Origin: Paenibacillus sp. JDR-2
GTDB lineage: Bacteria > Bacillota > Bacilli > Paenibacillales > Paenibacillaceae
Length of the DNA stretch: 64,000 bases
Assembly: GCF_000023585.1 (NCBI RefSeq)
Contig: NC_012914.1
Span: 4,246,001-4,310,000, forward strand
Reading direction: 5' to 3'
Shown: positions 15,099-24,425 of the stretch, piece after piece
Numbering within the stretch: position 1 is the first letter of the stretch
How the letters are laid out: each line of letters begins with the position of its first letter
The notes under the pieces: model-generated
The model's database searches: none
Told to the model about the DNA's origin: nothing
What the model saw: only the letters and a program-made list of their open reading frames with translations
Program-made: the position numbers and the translations under genes

Positions 15099-16445
15099 TT
15101 ACTTGGCGGCTGCCGCGTTGGCTTCCTTCCATGTCTTGTCCAATTGCTTGATGACGTCTTCTTTGGACAACTTCTTGTCGAAGTAGGATTGCAGCGCTTT
15201 GCCCGACTCGTCTTTAACCGCGGATGGAATCGCAGGGTCCCTGTAGGACTGGCCTTTGTTTACGTAAACGGCGGCGTCTTCTACCCAAGGGTAAGGCTTA
15301 AAGGTATGGTTCTTGGAAACCGGGTTGAATTTCAGGCTTTGGTACAGATCGTTCGACGCTTGGTCGTCGAGGATGAAGTTGAGCAGGTCGATCGCGACTT
15401 CCTTGTTCTTGCTGGTCGGCGGTACGGACAGAGCCGTAGACACCGATACGTTGATGCGCAGCGAAGCCGGGTCGTCGTTAATCGGCAGCGGAGCAACGCC
15501 GAATTCCGCCTTGTCGTTCATCTTCAGGATGCTGTCCGCATCCCATGTGCCTTGTACCCACATAGCCGCTTTGCCGTTCGCAAAGTCGGCCGCGCCATCG
15601 TCGTTGCCTTTCTCGAATGCGCGATCCGTGCCATTCGCGTTGACAAGATCGATAATGTCGAACATCTCCTTGATGTCCGCGAAGCTGCCTTGGTCGTTGT
15701 TCATTTTATCCATGAAGTCCGGGTGACTGCTGTTGACGAGACCTCCTACCGTGAGCGGCAGGAACAATTGCGGAATCCAGCTTTCCTTGTAGCTTAGCAG
15801 GAACGGCGTCACCTTGTTGTCCTTCAGCTTCTGCACAACCGCTTTCATCTCGGTGAGCGTATTAGGCGGCGTGATGCCGAGATCGGCAAAAATCTTTTTG
15901 TTATACAAGTAGCCCCACGATAAACTTTCCATTGGCACTGCAACAACTTTGCCGTCCATGGAGACGAGGTCCTTGATGCCGTCGATCAACTTACCCGCGA
16001 GCGGCTGGTCGGACAGGTCGGTCAGGTAGCCGGCTTTGTAGAAGGTAGGCATATCGTTTCCGGCATGCAGGCTGAATACATCGGGTACGTCGCCCGTGGC
16101 GAGACGGGTTTTCAAAATCTGCGGTGCGTTATCCGCTCCCGGATATTCGGAGTTAAACGTGACTTCGATATTTTTCTCGGCCTTCTCTTTCTCCGCGAAT
16201 TTCTCGAAGTAGCCGTCGAACTGCTCGCGGAAACGGTCTAGGCCGCCGAGAAAGATCTTCAGCTCGACTTTCTTCGGCGCTCCCGAAGGTTTATTATCGG
16301 CCGACGTATTCGAAGGAGCATCGTTCGCCCCGCTTCCTTGCGTATTTCCGGCTCCCGCTCCGTTATTCGCGTTGCCTCCACCGGAGCAGGCCGCCGTTAG
16401 TCCCAGTATTGTAACCGCTGTCAAGATTGAAATCGTTTTCTTCAT
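15099..16445 (-). CDS. Family 1 sugar-binding lipoprotein
   Basis: This 448-residue lipoprotein has lipobox LTAACSGG (Cys at residue 20), a low-complexity Gly/Asn/Ser/Ala linker and an SBP_bac_1 fold (conserved PDVFSLHAGNDMPTF and the DFANGKAAMWVQGTW block, where ligand-binding Trp residues sit). AGGGAGG precedes the ATG. It delivers a sugar to the two permeases downstream. The two-component genes at 16602-19462 lie just upstream on the same strand and probably control it. The ligand is unknown. Confidence 0.93.
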   Translation of the reverse strand: MKKTISILTAVTILGLTAACSGGGNANNGAGAGNTQGSGANDAPSNTSADNKPSGAPKKVELKIFLGGLDRFREQFDGYFEKFAEKEKAEKNIEVTFNSEYPGADNAPQILKTRLATGDVPDVFSLHAGNDMPTFYKAGYLTDLSDQPLAGKLIDGIKDLVSMDGKVVAVPMESLSWGYLYNKKIFADLGITPPNTLTEMKAVVQKLKDNKVTPFLLSYKESWIPQLFLPLTVGGLVNSSHPDFMDKMNNDQGSFADIKEMFDIIDLVNANGTDRAFEKGNDDGAADFANGKAAMWVQGTWDADSILKMNDKAEFGVAPLPINDDPASLRINVSVSTALSVPPTSKNKEVAIDLLNFILDDQASNDLYQSLKFNPVSKNHTFKPYPWVEDAAVYVNKGQSYRDPAIPSAVKDESGKALQSYFDKKLSKEDVIKQLDKTWKEANAAAAK

Positions 16446-16601
16446 TTCAAGACCTCCCTAAGTATGGATAACGCTTACGTCATTGAGTATAACGGGAGGC
16501 AGCATCTTTGGCATTGGACCGCATTTGCGTGTTTTTATGGACGATATTGATATTTGGTAATTAATCGACGCGCTATTTCAGCCTAGCCCATCCGTTCGAA
16601 G

Positions 16602-17672
16602 TCACTGCTCGGCCAATTCTTTTCTCGCCTGCGCGGGCGTTATACCCGTCACTTTCTTAAAAATGCGGTGAAAATAGGTCAGGTCGGAATACCCGACGGC
16701 TTCCGCCGCGTTTTTGATCGATACGGAGGATTGCAGCAGCCGGTTCGCCTCTTCCACCCGCTTCGTCACGATGTAGTCCATGACCGTCGAGCCCGTTGCC
16801 TGCTTGAATGTCCGCGACAGATGCTCTTTACTGACGAAGTAGAGGCTCGCAATGGACTCCAGCGTGATTGGCTCCGCGAATGAACGGTTGATAAATTGGC
16901 GGATATGCTCGATATCGATGCGATGCTTGCTTTGGCGCAGCTGAATCGTCTGCTCCAGCACCGCCCCGTACGAGGATCGGAGCATGCCGATCCACTGCCC
17001 GAGCGGCGTGAAGTCGGTCACGAAGAACGAGGCTGCCTGCTCCGGAAGCGCTTTGGCGGAATCGATGCCGGCTTTCGCCATCAGTTCGTCCAGCAGCAGC
17101 ATGAAATGCTTATACAGTAAATGATGCAGCCCCGGGGCGGTGTTTGCCTGCAATCGCAGCAGCGTTTCGAGCCTCGCGAACGACTCGCGAACGTCCTCGG
17201 CCCGCAGCTCCTGAAACTGCCGCGAGATCTGCTCCTTATATTCGGTCACCACGCTCATGAGGTCCTTGTCCATGGGCTGCGCGGCATGAAGACCCCGCGC
17301 GATCCGCAGCTCCGATACCGCTTTCTCCAGCGCCCGGTTCAATTCCTCCGCCTGCACGGGTTTCAGGATATATTCATCCACTCTGGAGAGGATCGCCTGC
17401 TTCGTGTACGCGAAATCGTCGAAGCCGCTGATGACGATCTTCCGAATGAAGGGATAATCCTCCGTAAGCTTCTTAAGCAGCTCCGCGCCGTCCATTCCGC
17501 GCATGCGCATGTCTGTGATAACAATGTCCGGATGGATCTCGTTGATGATCCGCAGCCCACTTAATCCCTCTTCCGCTTCTTCCACTTGCTCGATTCCGAA
17601 TCGCTCCCAATCCGCGAGCCGCTTTATGCTGTCGCGCGTCCAGAATTCATCGTCGATGATAACCGCCTTCAT
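16602..17672 (-). CDS. YesN-type response regulator with AraC HTH
   Basis: The 356-residue protein starts at ATG 17672, overlapping the kinase stop (ATGA). Residues 1-125 are a receiver domain: acidic pair DDE, phospho-acceptor Asp in DIVITDMRMRGMDG, and Lys in EYILKP. A middle linker follows and residues ~255-356 form a double helix-turn-helix of AraC type (SIASLYFVSKEHLSRTFK and AAEAVGYSDLTYFHRIFK). It is predicted to activate the adjacent sugar importer in response to the YesM-like kinase. Confidence 0.93.
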   Translation of the reverse strand: MKAVIIDDEFWTRDSIKRLADWERFGIEQVEEAEEGLSGLRIINEIHPDIVITDMRMRGMDGAELLKKLTEDYPFIRKIVISGFDDFAYTKQAILSRVDEYILKPVQAEELNRALEKAVSELRIARGLHAAQPMDKDLMSVVTEYKEQISRQFQELRAEDVRESFARLETLLRLQANTAPGLHHLLYKHFMLLLDELMAKAGIDSAKALPEQAASFFVTDFTPLGQWIGMLRSSYGAVLEQTIQLRQSKHRIDIEHIRQFINRSFAEPITLESIASLYFVSKEHLSRTFKQATGSTVMDYIVTKRVEEANRLLQSSVSIKNAAEAVGYSDLTYFHRIFKKVTGITPAQARKELAEQ

Positions 17673-19462
17673 GTCTTCTCCCCCTCTTCTTGCGCGGGGA
17701 TGAGCAGCTTCACCGTCGTTCCCGCATTCCACTCGCTTGAGATGAACAGCCCGTATTCGTCGCCGAAGAGCAGCTTGATCCGCGCGTTGACGTTGCTTAT
17801 TCCCATGCCCTCTCCGTTCTCCTGCCCGTCCGCCGGCTGGCTGAGCTGACGGCGAATTTCGGCCAGACGCGCTTCGTCGATGCCCATGCCGTTGTCGGCG
17901 ATATCTATTTCAATCTCGTCCAGCACCTTCTCCACCCGAATGGATATCGTCCAGGCATCCATTTTCCCCTCCAGTCCGTGAACGAAGCAGTTCTCCACAA
18001 TCGGCTGAAGCGAAAACTTCGGAATCCTGCAGCCCAGACATTCCTCATCCGCATCGATCCGAATCTCGATCATGCTCTGAAAGCGCAGTTTCTGAATCTG
18101 CAGGTAGTTCCGGGCATGCTCCAGCTCGTCCGCGATCGTGACCAAGTCCGATTTCATTCGGATCGTATAGCGGAACAGATCGCTAATCGCGCGGACATGG
18201 TCATTGATCTCCGGCACGTTCCGGGACAGCGCGATGCCTCCTATCGCCTGAAGCGCGTTGTGCAGAAAATGAGGATTAATCTGCGCCTGCATCGCCTTCA
18301 CCTGGGCTGTCCGTTTCTCGATGGTGGCTTTGTACTCCGTCTGGATCAACTCCTTAATCCGGCTCAGCATGGAGTTGAACCTGCGCTCCAGCGTGCCGAT
18401 CTCATCGCTTCTCGGTTCACGGATATCCACCTCGAAGTTCTGGATTTCAACCGCCTTCATCGACTGCGTCAGCCGGATGATTGGCCGTGTCGTAATATAC
18501 GCGATGAGCACGGAAGCCGCGATCGCCACGATCGCGAACGCCAGCGCCGTTATCAAGCTGAAGTTCAGCGTCGAGGATGCGCCTTCGGTCACGTATTCAA
18601 TCGGAATGAATTTCACGACCCAGACTTGGCCCGACACGCTCGGCTGATAGAACAGGAAGCCCCGCTTCGATTCCGTATAGCCCTGTCCATCCGGTTCGGC
18701 CAATGCCGCCTTCACCATCTCCTGATCGGTCGTGATCCGCTCGGAATACGGATTATACATAACGTTGCCGTCCGCATCCGCCACGAACACCTCGCTGTTC
18801 GATTCCGAGCGGATCATCTCGAGCACGCTGTTCATCATTTTCCACCTTACCTCGAGCCTGACGCCCCCGAGCACCTCCCTGTCCGGAAACCGGTTCATGC
18901 TCCGCACGATGGAGAAGGTGTTCTGCCCGTTGTTCAGCAGCAAATTCAAGCTCTCGTGAGACTGTCCGATTGCCCCCCAGTCGACCTGCGGCGTCTTCAA
19001 CTGATCGGTCGAGATACCCGCATCCTTGTCGACGACATAGAGGCGATTTTGCGATTTCAGATACAGCGCGACCTGCGCGATGTTCTTGTTGTTGGCGCTG
19101 TATAACGACTTCAGCTTATCGATCGTATATTGGTTCACGAACGACGGTGTGCCCTCGCTCTGAATGGCACCGCCGGTTGCGTTCGGGAACAGCGTGCTGT
19201 CAAGAAGCAGCGAATAAGACACCGCCTGCAATTGATCGAATTTCTCGTCGAAATATTTGGCCGCCCATTCCATCCGCGATTCGTTCGACCGGATAACCTC
19301 CGAAGCGAGCGAATGCTTGGTCGTCTTCGTCGCGAACAGCGTGACCAGCGACAGCGGCAGCACCGCGATCAGCACCATGAGCAGCATCAGCTTGTACCGA
19401 AGACTGATTTGAAACGGGCGGACGATTCCCCCCAAAGTATTCCTGACCCACTTGGTCTTCAT
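17669..19462 (-). CDS. YesM-type sensor histidine kinase
   Basis: ATG 19462 is favoured because AAGAGGGG lies six bases upstream; an ATG six bases earlier is also possible. The ~597-residue protein has TM1 at about residues 24-44, an extracytoplasmic sensor (~45-295), TM2, a HAMP segment, the His-kinase motif QINPHFLHNALQAI (His phospho-acceptor) and an HATPase domain with DNGMGI and GMGISNV. It senses an outside signal, probably sugar or a binding-protein complex, and phosphorylates the regulator encoded next to it. Confidence 0.92.
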   Translation of the reverse strand: MKTKWVRNTLGGIVRPFQISLRYKLMLLMVLIAVLPLSLVTLFATKTTKHSLASEVIRSNESRMEWAAKYFDEKFDQLQAVSYSLLLDSTLFPNATGGAIQSEGTPSFVNQYTIDKLKSLYSANNKNIAQVALYLKSQNRLYVVDKDAGISTDQLKTPQVDWGAIGQSHESLNLLLNNGQNTFSIVRSMNRFPDREVLGGVRLEVRWKMMNSVLEMIRSESNSEVFVADADGNVMYNPYSERITTDQEMVKAALAEPDGQGYTESKRGFLFYQPSVSGQVWVVKFIPIEYVTEGASSTLNFSLITALAFAIVAIAASVLIAYITTRPIIRLTQSMKAVEIQNFEVDIREPRSDEIGTLERRFNSMLSRIKELIQTEYKATIEKRTAQVKAMQAQINPHFLHNALQAIGGIALSRNVPEINDHVRAISDLFRYTIRMKSDLVTIADELEHARNYLQIQKLRFQSMIEIRIDADEECLGCRIPKFSLQPIVENCFVHGLEGKMDAWTISIRVEKVLDEIEIDIADNGMGIDEARLAEIRRQLSQPADGQENGEGMGISNVNARIKLLFGDEYGLFISSEWNAGTTVKLLIPAQEEGEKT

Positions 19463-19616
19463 CTGCATCCCCTCTTGTACGTATGATGGCATCTACAGTT
19501 TGACCTCGGCCCTGCCAAGTTGTCAACGCTTTCATTATTCGAGGCTATGAACTTATAAGACGAGTCGCTTGATCGATGATTCACTTGAACCGTTAACAAC
19601 TCCATTCCCCTTAATA

Positions 19617-19655
19617 ACAAAATCCGCTGCAGCTGTAAGCCGAAGCGGATTTTGT
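19617..19655 (-). terminator. Terminator after the EamA gene
   Basis: ACAAAATCCGCT (19617-19628) pairs with AGCGGATTTTGT (19644-19655). It lies 40 bp past the stop at 19695 and reads as a terminator on either strand because the stem itself ends in T-rich sequence. Confidence 0.75.
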
Positions 19656-19694
19656 TGCGTCCAACATGTATTAAAAAAGAATAAGTTCCGTACG

Positions 19695-20573
19695 TCAACC
19701 TTGCCGCTGTCTTCTCTTCTCTCCGCTAATTTCTCCTACCCATATTGAGCCTAGTAACAAGACAGCGCCGATAAGTTGCTGCAATGTCATCTTCTCTCCG
19801 ATAACCAGGACTGAGATTAGTAAAGAAGTCACGGGGTCGATGTAACTCAATACCGCGATGCTTTGGCCGTTTAGTCCTTTCATGCCGGCAAAGAAAAGAT
19901 AGAAACCAATCCCGCCATGAACGATACCTAATACAAGGATCAGGATAACCTTGGTTCCGGTGACCGAAATAAGATTGAAGCCTTCCGTAAACAGTACGAA
20001 TGGGAATAGAATCATAACTGACAAGCCTAGCTGCAGAAGCGTATTGGCCAGCCCGTCCAGATCCCGAATAAACTTGTTGACTAGTGTCAATGCGGTATAG
20101 AATCCCGCCGCGATTAGTCCGTAGCCGATACCAAGCAGTTGGTGCCCGGTTGTTTCCACCCTGCCGTTTTGCAAAATAAAGAACAAACCCAGTAGAGCCA
20201 TGCCGATACATAACGCCTTTTTGAGCGACAACTTTTCTTTCAAAACGAAAGGGGAGAGCATAACGACAAGAACAGGGGCAAAATAATAGCTTAATGCCGC
20301 ATTGGCGATCGTTGTTTCTTTGTATGCCTGAAACAGAAAAATCCAGTTTCCGCTTAAAGCGATGCTTGCAACGAGCAAAGCGATAGCATTCTTTTTTACG
20401 CTGCGCCACGATACTTTCTGCTTTGTCCATACAAAGACGACAAGCAGAAATAGGGCACCGATCAAGCTCAGGAACAACGCAATTTTGCCAGAAGAAATAT
20501 CGATAAATTTTGCAAATACGCCAACTGCGCCAAAGATGATCATAGACAAGACAAAATACATTTTTTCCTTCAT
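19695..20573 (-). CDS. EamA/DMT-superfamily transporter
   Basis: The 292-residue protein has ten predicted membrane segments arranged as two five-TM EamA repeats (first half to ~142, second half from ~148). The C-terminal repeat ends ...LIGAVLLLGSIWVGE, a DMT hallmark. Members export amino acids, sugars or other metabolites, or import small metabolites; the substrate cannot be told. The first ATG (20573) has no clear ribosome site, whereas ATG 20561 has AAGGA four to five bases upstream. It is divergent from the LysR gene at 20826, which probably regulates it. Confidence 0.88.
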   Translation of the reverse strand: MKEKMYFVLSMIIFGAVGVFAKFIDISSGKIALFLSLIGALFLLVVFVWTKQKVSWRSVKKNAIALLVASIALSGNWIFLFQAYKETTIANAALSYYFAPVLVVMLSPFVLKEKLSLKKALCIGMALLGLFFILQNGRVETTGHQLLGIGYGLIAAGFYTALTLVNKFIRDLDGLANTLLQLGLSVMILFPFVLFTEGFNLISVTGTKVILILVLGIVHGGIGFYLFFAGMKGLNGQSIAVLSYIDPVTSLLISVLVIGEKMTLQQLIGAVLLLGSIWVGEISGEKRRQRQG

Positions 20574-20825
20574 TTTTTATCGCATCACTTTATTAAATTT
20601 GAAATGAAAGCACATTCCTTATCCAACAAAACCAAAATATAGCTGCAACTCCGATTTTTACGACTAATATACTTTTTTTATCATTTCGCTTATGAAAAAC
20701 ATCGTTAATTTCCTTTCGTTTGAGTTCTGTTGCAATGTAGTGTATCATCCATTTTATTATTACAAAAGCGAATGTTTGTCATGGGTTTAATGATAAAACC
20801 AGATGTATTGGATGTGAGTAATAAC

Positions 20826-21707
20826 ATGGATAAGAATATCCAGAAATATTTAGCTTTAATCAAAACAGTAGAGCATGGGAGCTTTACTAAAGCAGCTGAG
20901 GCACTTAACTATTCACAATCGGGGATCAGCCGCATGATCAGCGACTTAGAAGCAGAGTGGAGGATATCTCTTCTCGAACGAGGACGATTCGGCGTACGCC
21001 TGACTTCAGAAGGTCTTAAAGTACTTCCATACGCAAAAAATGTGTGTAGTGAATATCAGAAATTGCAAACGCAAATTGACGAATTACACGGACTCCAATC
21101 CGGATTAATTCGGATTGGAACCTTTTCAAGTGTAGCTACCCATTGGCTTCCGAATATAATCAAAGCCTTTCGAAAGGAGTATCCGAATATTGACTATGAG
21201 CTTTTGCTTGGCGATTATACGGAAATTGAAAGCTGGATTACGGAAGGGCGCGTGGATTGCGGCTTTCTAAGGCTTCCCACACAGACAGAACTGGATACGA
21301 TTTTTTTGGAGCAGGACAAGCTGCTTGTAATCCTGCCTGAAAATCACCTGCTAGCTAATTGTGATCGTTTCCCTGTCACAGCATTAAGCGAAGACCCCTT
21401 TATGCTCTTAGAGAAAGGCGCAAAGGCTGAAATATCGGAAATATTTGAGCGATGCAACATCACACCTAAGGTACAGTTTACGACCTGGGATGATTATGCC
21501 GTTATGTCGATGGTGGAAAGCGGCTTAGGCATCAGCATTTTACCGGAGCTTATTTTGAAGCGTATTCCTTACCGAATCGTAGTAAAAGAACTCGAAGTAC
21601 CTGCCTATCGCGAGATTGGCCTTGCCATGAAAGATAAGGAGTCCGCACCGCTCGCGGTCAAGCGATTTTTAGATTATTTGCAGTACAGGACTCGCGAGAA
21701 AATCTAG
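20826..21707 (+). CDS. LysR-family transcriptional regulator
   Basis: The 293-residue protein starts at ATG 20826; longer frames exist but the LysR N-terminus (MDKNIQKYLALIKTVEHGSF) begins here. Residues 1-60 form the winged HTH (FTKAAEALNYSQSGISRMI) and residues ~90-290 the LysR substrate domain. The divergent arrangement with the EamA exporter, sharing a ~250-bp promoter region, is the classic LysR layout, so it likely controls that gene. The effector is unknown. Confidence 0.92.
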   Translation: MDKNIQKYLALIKTVEHGSFTKAAEALNYSQSGISRMISDLEAEWRISLLERGRFGVRLTSEGLKVLPYAKNVCSEYQKLQTQIDELHGLQSGLIRIGTFSSVATHWLPNIIKAFRKEYPNIDYELLLGDYTEIESWITEGRVDCGFLRLPTQTELDTIFLEQDKLLVILPENHLLANCDRFPVTALSEDPFMLLEKGAKAEISEIFERCNITPKVQFTTWDDYAVMSMVESGLGISILPELILKRIPYRIVVKELEVPAYREIGLAMKDKESAPLAVKRFLDYLQYRTREKI

Positions 21708-21762
21708 AGCAAGGGTATCGGAACGTCAAAAAGCATTACAGTAATCTACTCTTACTTCAACG

Positions 21763-21805
21763 AAAATGGCAACTGATCATCTAGATCAGCTGCCATTTTG
21801 TTGTT
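21763..21805. terminator. Bidirectional terminator between lysR and the GH43 remnant
   Basis: AAAATGGCAACTGATC pairs with GATCAGCTGCCATTTT with one mismatch, followed on the plus strand by TTTTGTTGTTCTT. It ends the LysR transcript and may also stop minus-strand transcription coming from the GH43 remnant. Confidence 0.8.
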
Positions 21806-21856
21806 CTTAACTAACGCGTTCATCCCTTCTTTCACGCTTGTACTCCCCACCGCGAT

Positions 21857-22611
21857 CTACTCCACCGCCCGGTAATCCATCCAGTCGAAATGTGCCGGCG
21901 ATATCGAACGTACCCCATTGCCTGTTGCGTACATGGCGATAAATATACCGGTGAACCCGCCGGCTACTTCCGTGGCCAGCATTCTGCACTCCCCTTGCCC
22001 CATTCGGACAGGGTCCTCCTCCTCGCTTCTGGCGAAGCCAAAAACATAATCGGCTCTATCCCCGCGAATGCTCAGTACAACGGTGTCAGCGGACCACGGC
22101 ATCTCGCTTTCTACCTTCCACAGCGTGCCGAGCCTCCGGCGGAAAATCAACTTGCGCGCGCCTGCTATTTGCGTGACCGCAAGCTCGTAATGGAAGCGTT
22201 CGTTCATGTACACGGCAATACCCGCTTCTTCACCATCCTGCTTTGGCGCAAAGGTCAGGTGAGTACTTGCCCGGAATGAAAAATGCTGCTGTCTGCGCCC
22301 GACAAAAGACGGAACCCCCGTTTCATTCAAGGTATCTCCGGAGCCGTATAACGTCAGGCTGCCTTTCTTCTCGGAAAGCGACCAATTGCTTGGATCCGGC
22401 AAGCGCAGAAAATTCCAGCATGGGGCAAGCGGTGCATCTTCGAAGTCATCTCTAGCCGCAGGCTCCGTCTTGGCTTGCAACGGAAGATTTCCCGCAGGCA
22501 TGATTTCGCCGATCGCTCCGTTATCTCCAATAACAGGCCATGCATCTTCCGTCCAAGTAACGGGGGCCAATACCCGGCTGGTCTAATAACGGGATTGCTA
22601 TATTGATTCAC
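21857..22611 (-). pseudogene. GH43 beta-xylosidase remnant without its catalytic domain
   Basis: At the 5' end, GTG 22611, which has AGGAGAG eight bases upstream, begins MNQYSNPVI, the usual N-terminus of GH43 beta-xylosidases. After about nine codons the sequence jumps, out of frame, into SRVLAPVTWTEDAWPVIGDNG, which in intact enzymes lies ~300 residues later at the end of the five-bladed propeller. The remaining ~230 residues are the C-terminal concanavalin-like sandwich (GH43_C2). So roughly 900 bp coding for the catalytic Asp/Asp/Glu residues are missing and the gene cannot make an active glycosidase. An intact start and good ribosome site suggest a recent deletion. Position after the SBP gene fits a former xylo-oligosaccharide operon. 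Translation of the C-terminal domain alone, from ATG 22570, is possible but lacks a clear SD. Confidence 0.75.
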
Positions 22612-22649
22612 TATGTTCTCTCTCCTAATCCATTCCATTTCCTTAAGGC

Positions 22650-24350
22650 CTATTCACTCCAAAGCTTTACGCGGTCTTGAACATACTTCGTAAAACCTTT
22701 TTCCATCTTCTCGACACCTGCATCCAGCAGTTCCTTCTGGTAGCCGTCCCACATCTTAGCGAAGTCCTCCGGCTTCGCCATAACAATCCGCGGAATCTGC
22801 TTCCATGTAATGTCCTTCATCTTATTGGTAAGAATAGTCACTTCATCATCGCCAGGCACGGTTATATTCCAAGCCGCTCCCCATGCCTTCACCGGAAACT
22901 GATCCTCTTGCGGGAACAGGTCTTTCCAGGTTGCAGCGTTATACGCCTTGAGTGTTTCCTTATCGGCGCTTGTGTACGTGCTCACGATTTGCTCAGGGAA
23001 ATTTTTCGTATAATAATTGCCCGCGGAATCTTTGACGCCGTCACCGTAATGCGCGCCGATATTAGAATAGAAGCCTACGCCGGATTCTTGACTAAAAGCT
23101 GTATTATCGTTAATAATACGGTTCTGAACGTCCTCCGGAACTACACGTTTACCATCCTGCAATGTATATTGTTTACCTTCAATTCCCCAATTGTTAAGAA
23201 CCTGAGCTTGCTCAGAAGCCAGATAATCCAGGAATTTAATTGCTCTTACCGGATCTTTGCAGGATGTGGTAATGCCGATGCCCCAGCCAGCCATAAAGCC
23301 CGTAGACTGGAAGCGGTTATCTTTATAAGCGTCCGATAACATAACCGAGTAATGCCCGTAGGTTTGGTCAAGCTTATTGTCTGCCTTCAGAGATTTCTCG
23401 CCGTCCGCATACCCCCAATCCGCGTCGATCAAACCGATTACCCGACCGGAAGCTACCTTCGCCAGGTACTGGTCATTCTTCTCTACGAAGCTTTCTTTGT
23501 CCAGCAGCCCTATATTATACATATGGTTCAGCCACTCGAAATACTCTTTCTCGCCTTCCGTACGGTAATGATAGGTTGCTTCATTCGTTTTCGGATCAAT
23601 GTAATACTCGCCGTCCCCTGACTTGCCGGTCGTTTCCGCTGCCGGGTTGGTAACGGAAATATAGGTATGCCAATCATCCCCGTTAAGAGTGAGTCCAATA
23701 TTTTTATTCCCGTTTTCATCCGTCGGGTGCTTCTCTATATAGGATTTGATGACATTCTCGTAATCTTGCAGAGTCTTGATTTCAGGGTAACCCGCTTCCT
23801 TCACCGCGCGGTGCTGCAGCTCGAATCCGCCTCCCGCCACAAACGTTTGGCCGTCAACGGCCGAATAGGTCGGGATCACATAGATAGACGGATCGTCGTT
23901 GCTATAGCGCAACCGATTAATTTGATCGCCAAACAGCTTCTTGAGATTTGGGGCATATTTCTCGATCAAATCCGTCAGATCAAGCATAGCCCCCGCATCG
24001 ACCATTTTGTTCAAATCCCCTTTGGGGCTGATAAGATCGGGATAATCCCCGCTGGTCGCGATGAGAGCTACTTTTTGTGAAGGATCGCCAACCGCAAACT
24101 CGGCATCAAGCGTAACGCCTGTCTGCTTGGTGATCTCTTTGCCTACATCATCCTGCATATCTCTCCAGTTGGGATTGGGATCCTCGCTGAAGAACGAGAA
24201 GGTGACCGGTGAGGTTTCATTACCCTGCTCGTTTCCCGTGTTATCGCTTACAACATTGCCATTGCCGTTATTTCCCGCACATCCGGCCAACACACCTGCC
24301 GCGAGCGTAAAGACCATGCCCAGCTTCGAGATTTCCCCTGCTTTTACCAT
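22650..24350 (-). CDS. LipO/YtcQ-type solute-binding lipoprotein
   Basis: The 566-residue lipoprotein has lipobox VLAGCAGN (Cys at residue 23) and an Asn/Gly linker. The long SBP fold, with the sequence style of the YtcQ/LipO class (PDLISPKGDLNKMVDAGAMLDLTDLIEKY, broken here into PDLISPKGDLNK and MLDLTDLIEKYAPNLKKLF), is common in Paenibacillus and works with LplB/YtcP permeases. GGGGGT lies six to seven bases before the ATG. It follows the two permease genes and precedes the GH43 remnant, so its likely ligands were oligosaccharides such as xylo-oligomers; that is inference. Confidence 0.92.
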   Translation of the reverse strand: MVKAGEISKLGMVFTLAAGVLAGCAGNNGNGNVVSDNTGNEQGNETSPVTFSFFSEDPNPNWRDMQDDVGKEITKQTGVTLDAEFAVGDPSQKVALIATSGDYPDLISPKGDLNKMVDAGAMLDLTDLIEKYAPNLKKLFGDQINRLRYSNDDPSIYVIPTYSAVDGQTFVAGGGFELQHRAVKEAGYPEIKTLQDYENVIKSYIEKHPTDENGNKNIGLTLNGDDWHTYISVTNPAAETTGKSGDGEYYIDPKTNEATYHYRTEGEKEYFEWLNHMYNIGLLDKESFVEKNDQYLAKVASGRVIGLIDADWGYADGEKSLKADNKLDQTYGHYSVMLSDAYKDNRFQSTGFMAGWGIGITTSCKDPVRAIKFLDYLASEQAQVLNNWGIEGKQYTLQDGKRVVPEDVQNRIINDNTAFSQESGVGFYSNIGAHYGDGVKDSAGNYYTKNFPEQIVSTYTSADKETLKAYNAATWKDLFPQEDQFPVKAWGAAWNITVPGDDEVTILTNKMKDITWKQIPRIVMAKPEDFAKMWDGYQKELLDAGVEKMEKGFTKYVQDRVKLWSE

Positions 24351-24425
24351 CTGTATACCCCCATTTAAATTAAGATTCGTATATCGTATAAACAGGTTTC
24401 CCTGCCGATACCGCTGTCAGATCGA

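Noticed and set aside
17978-19105. 375-codon open frame on the plus strand
   Set aside because: It is antisense to the YesM-type kinase gene and lacks a start signal or family match.
19695-20430. 234-codon frame overlapping the EamA gene
   Set aside because: It is another frame of the same strand with Arg/Cys-rich sequence and no family features.
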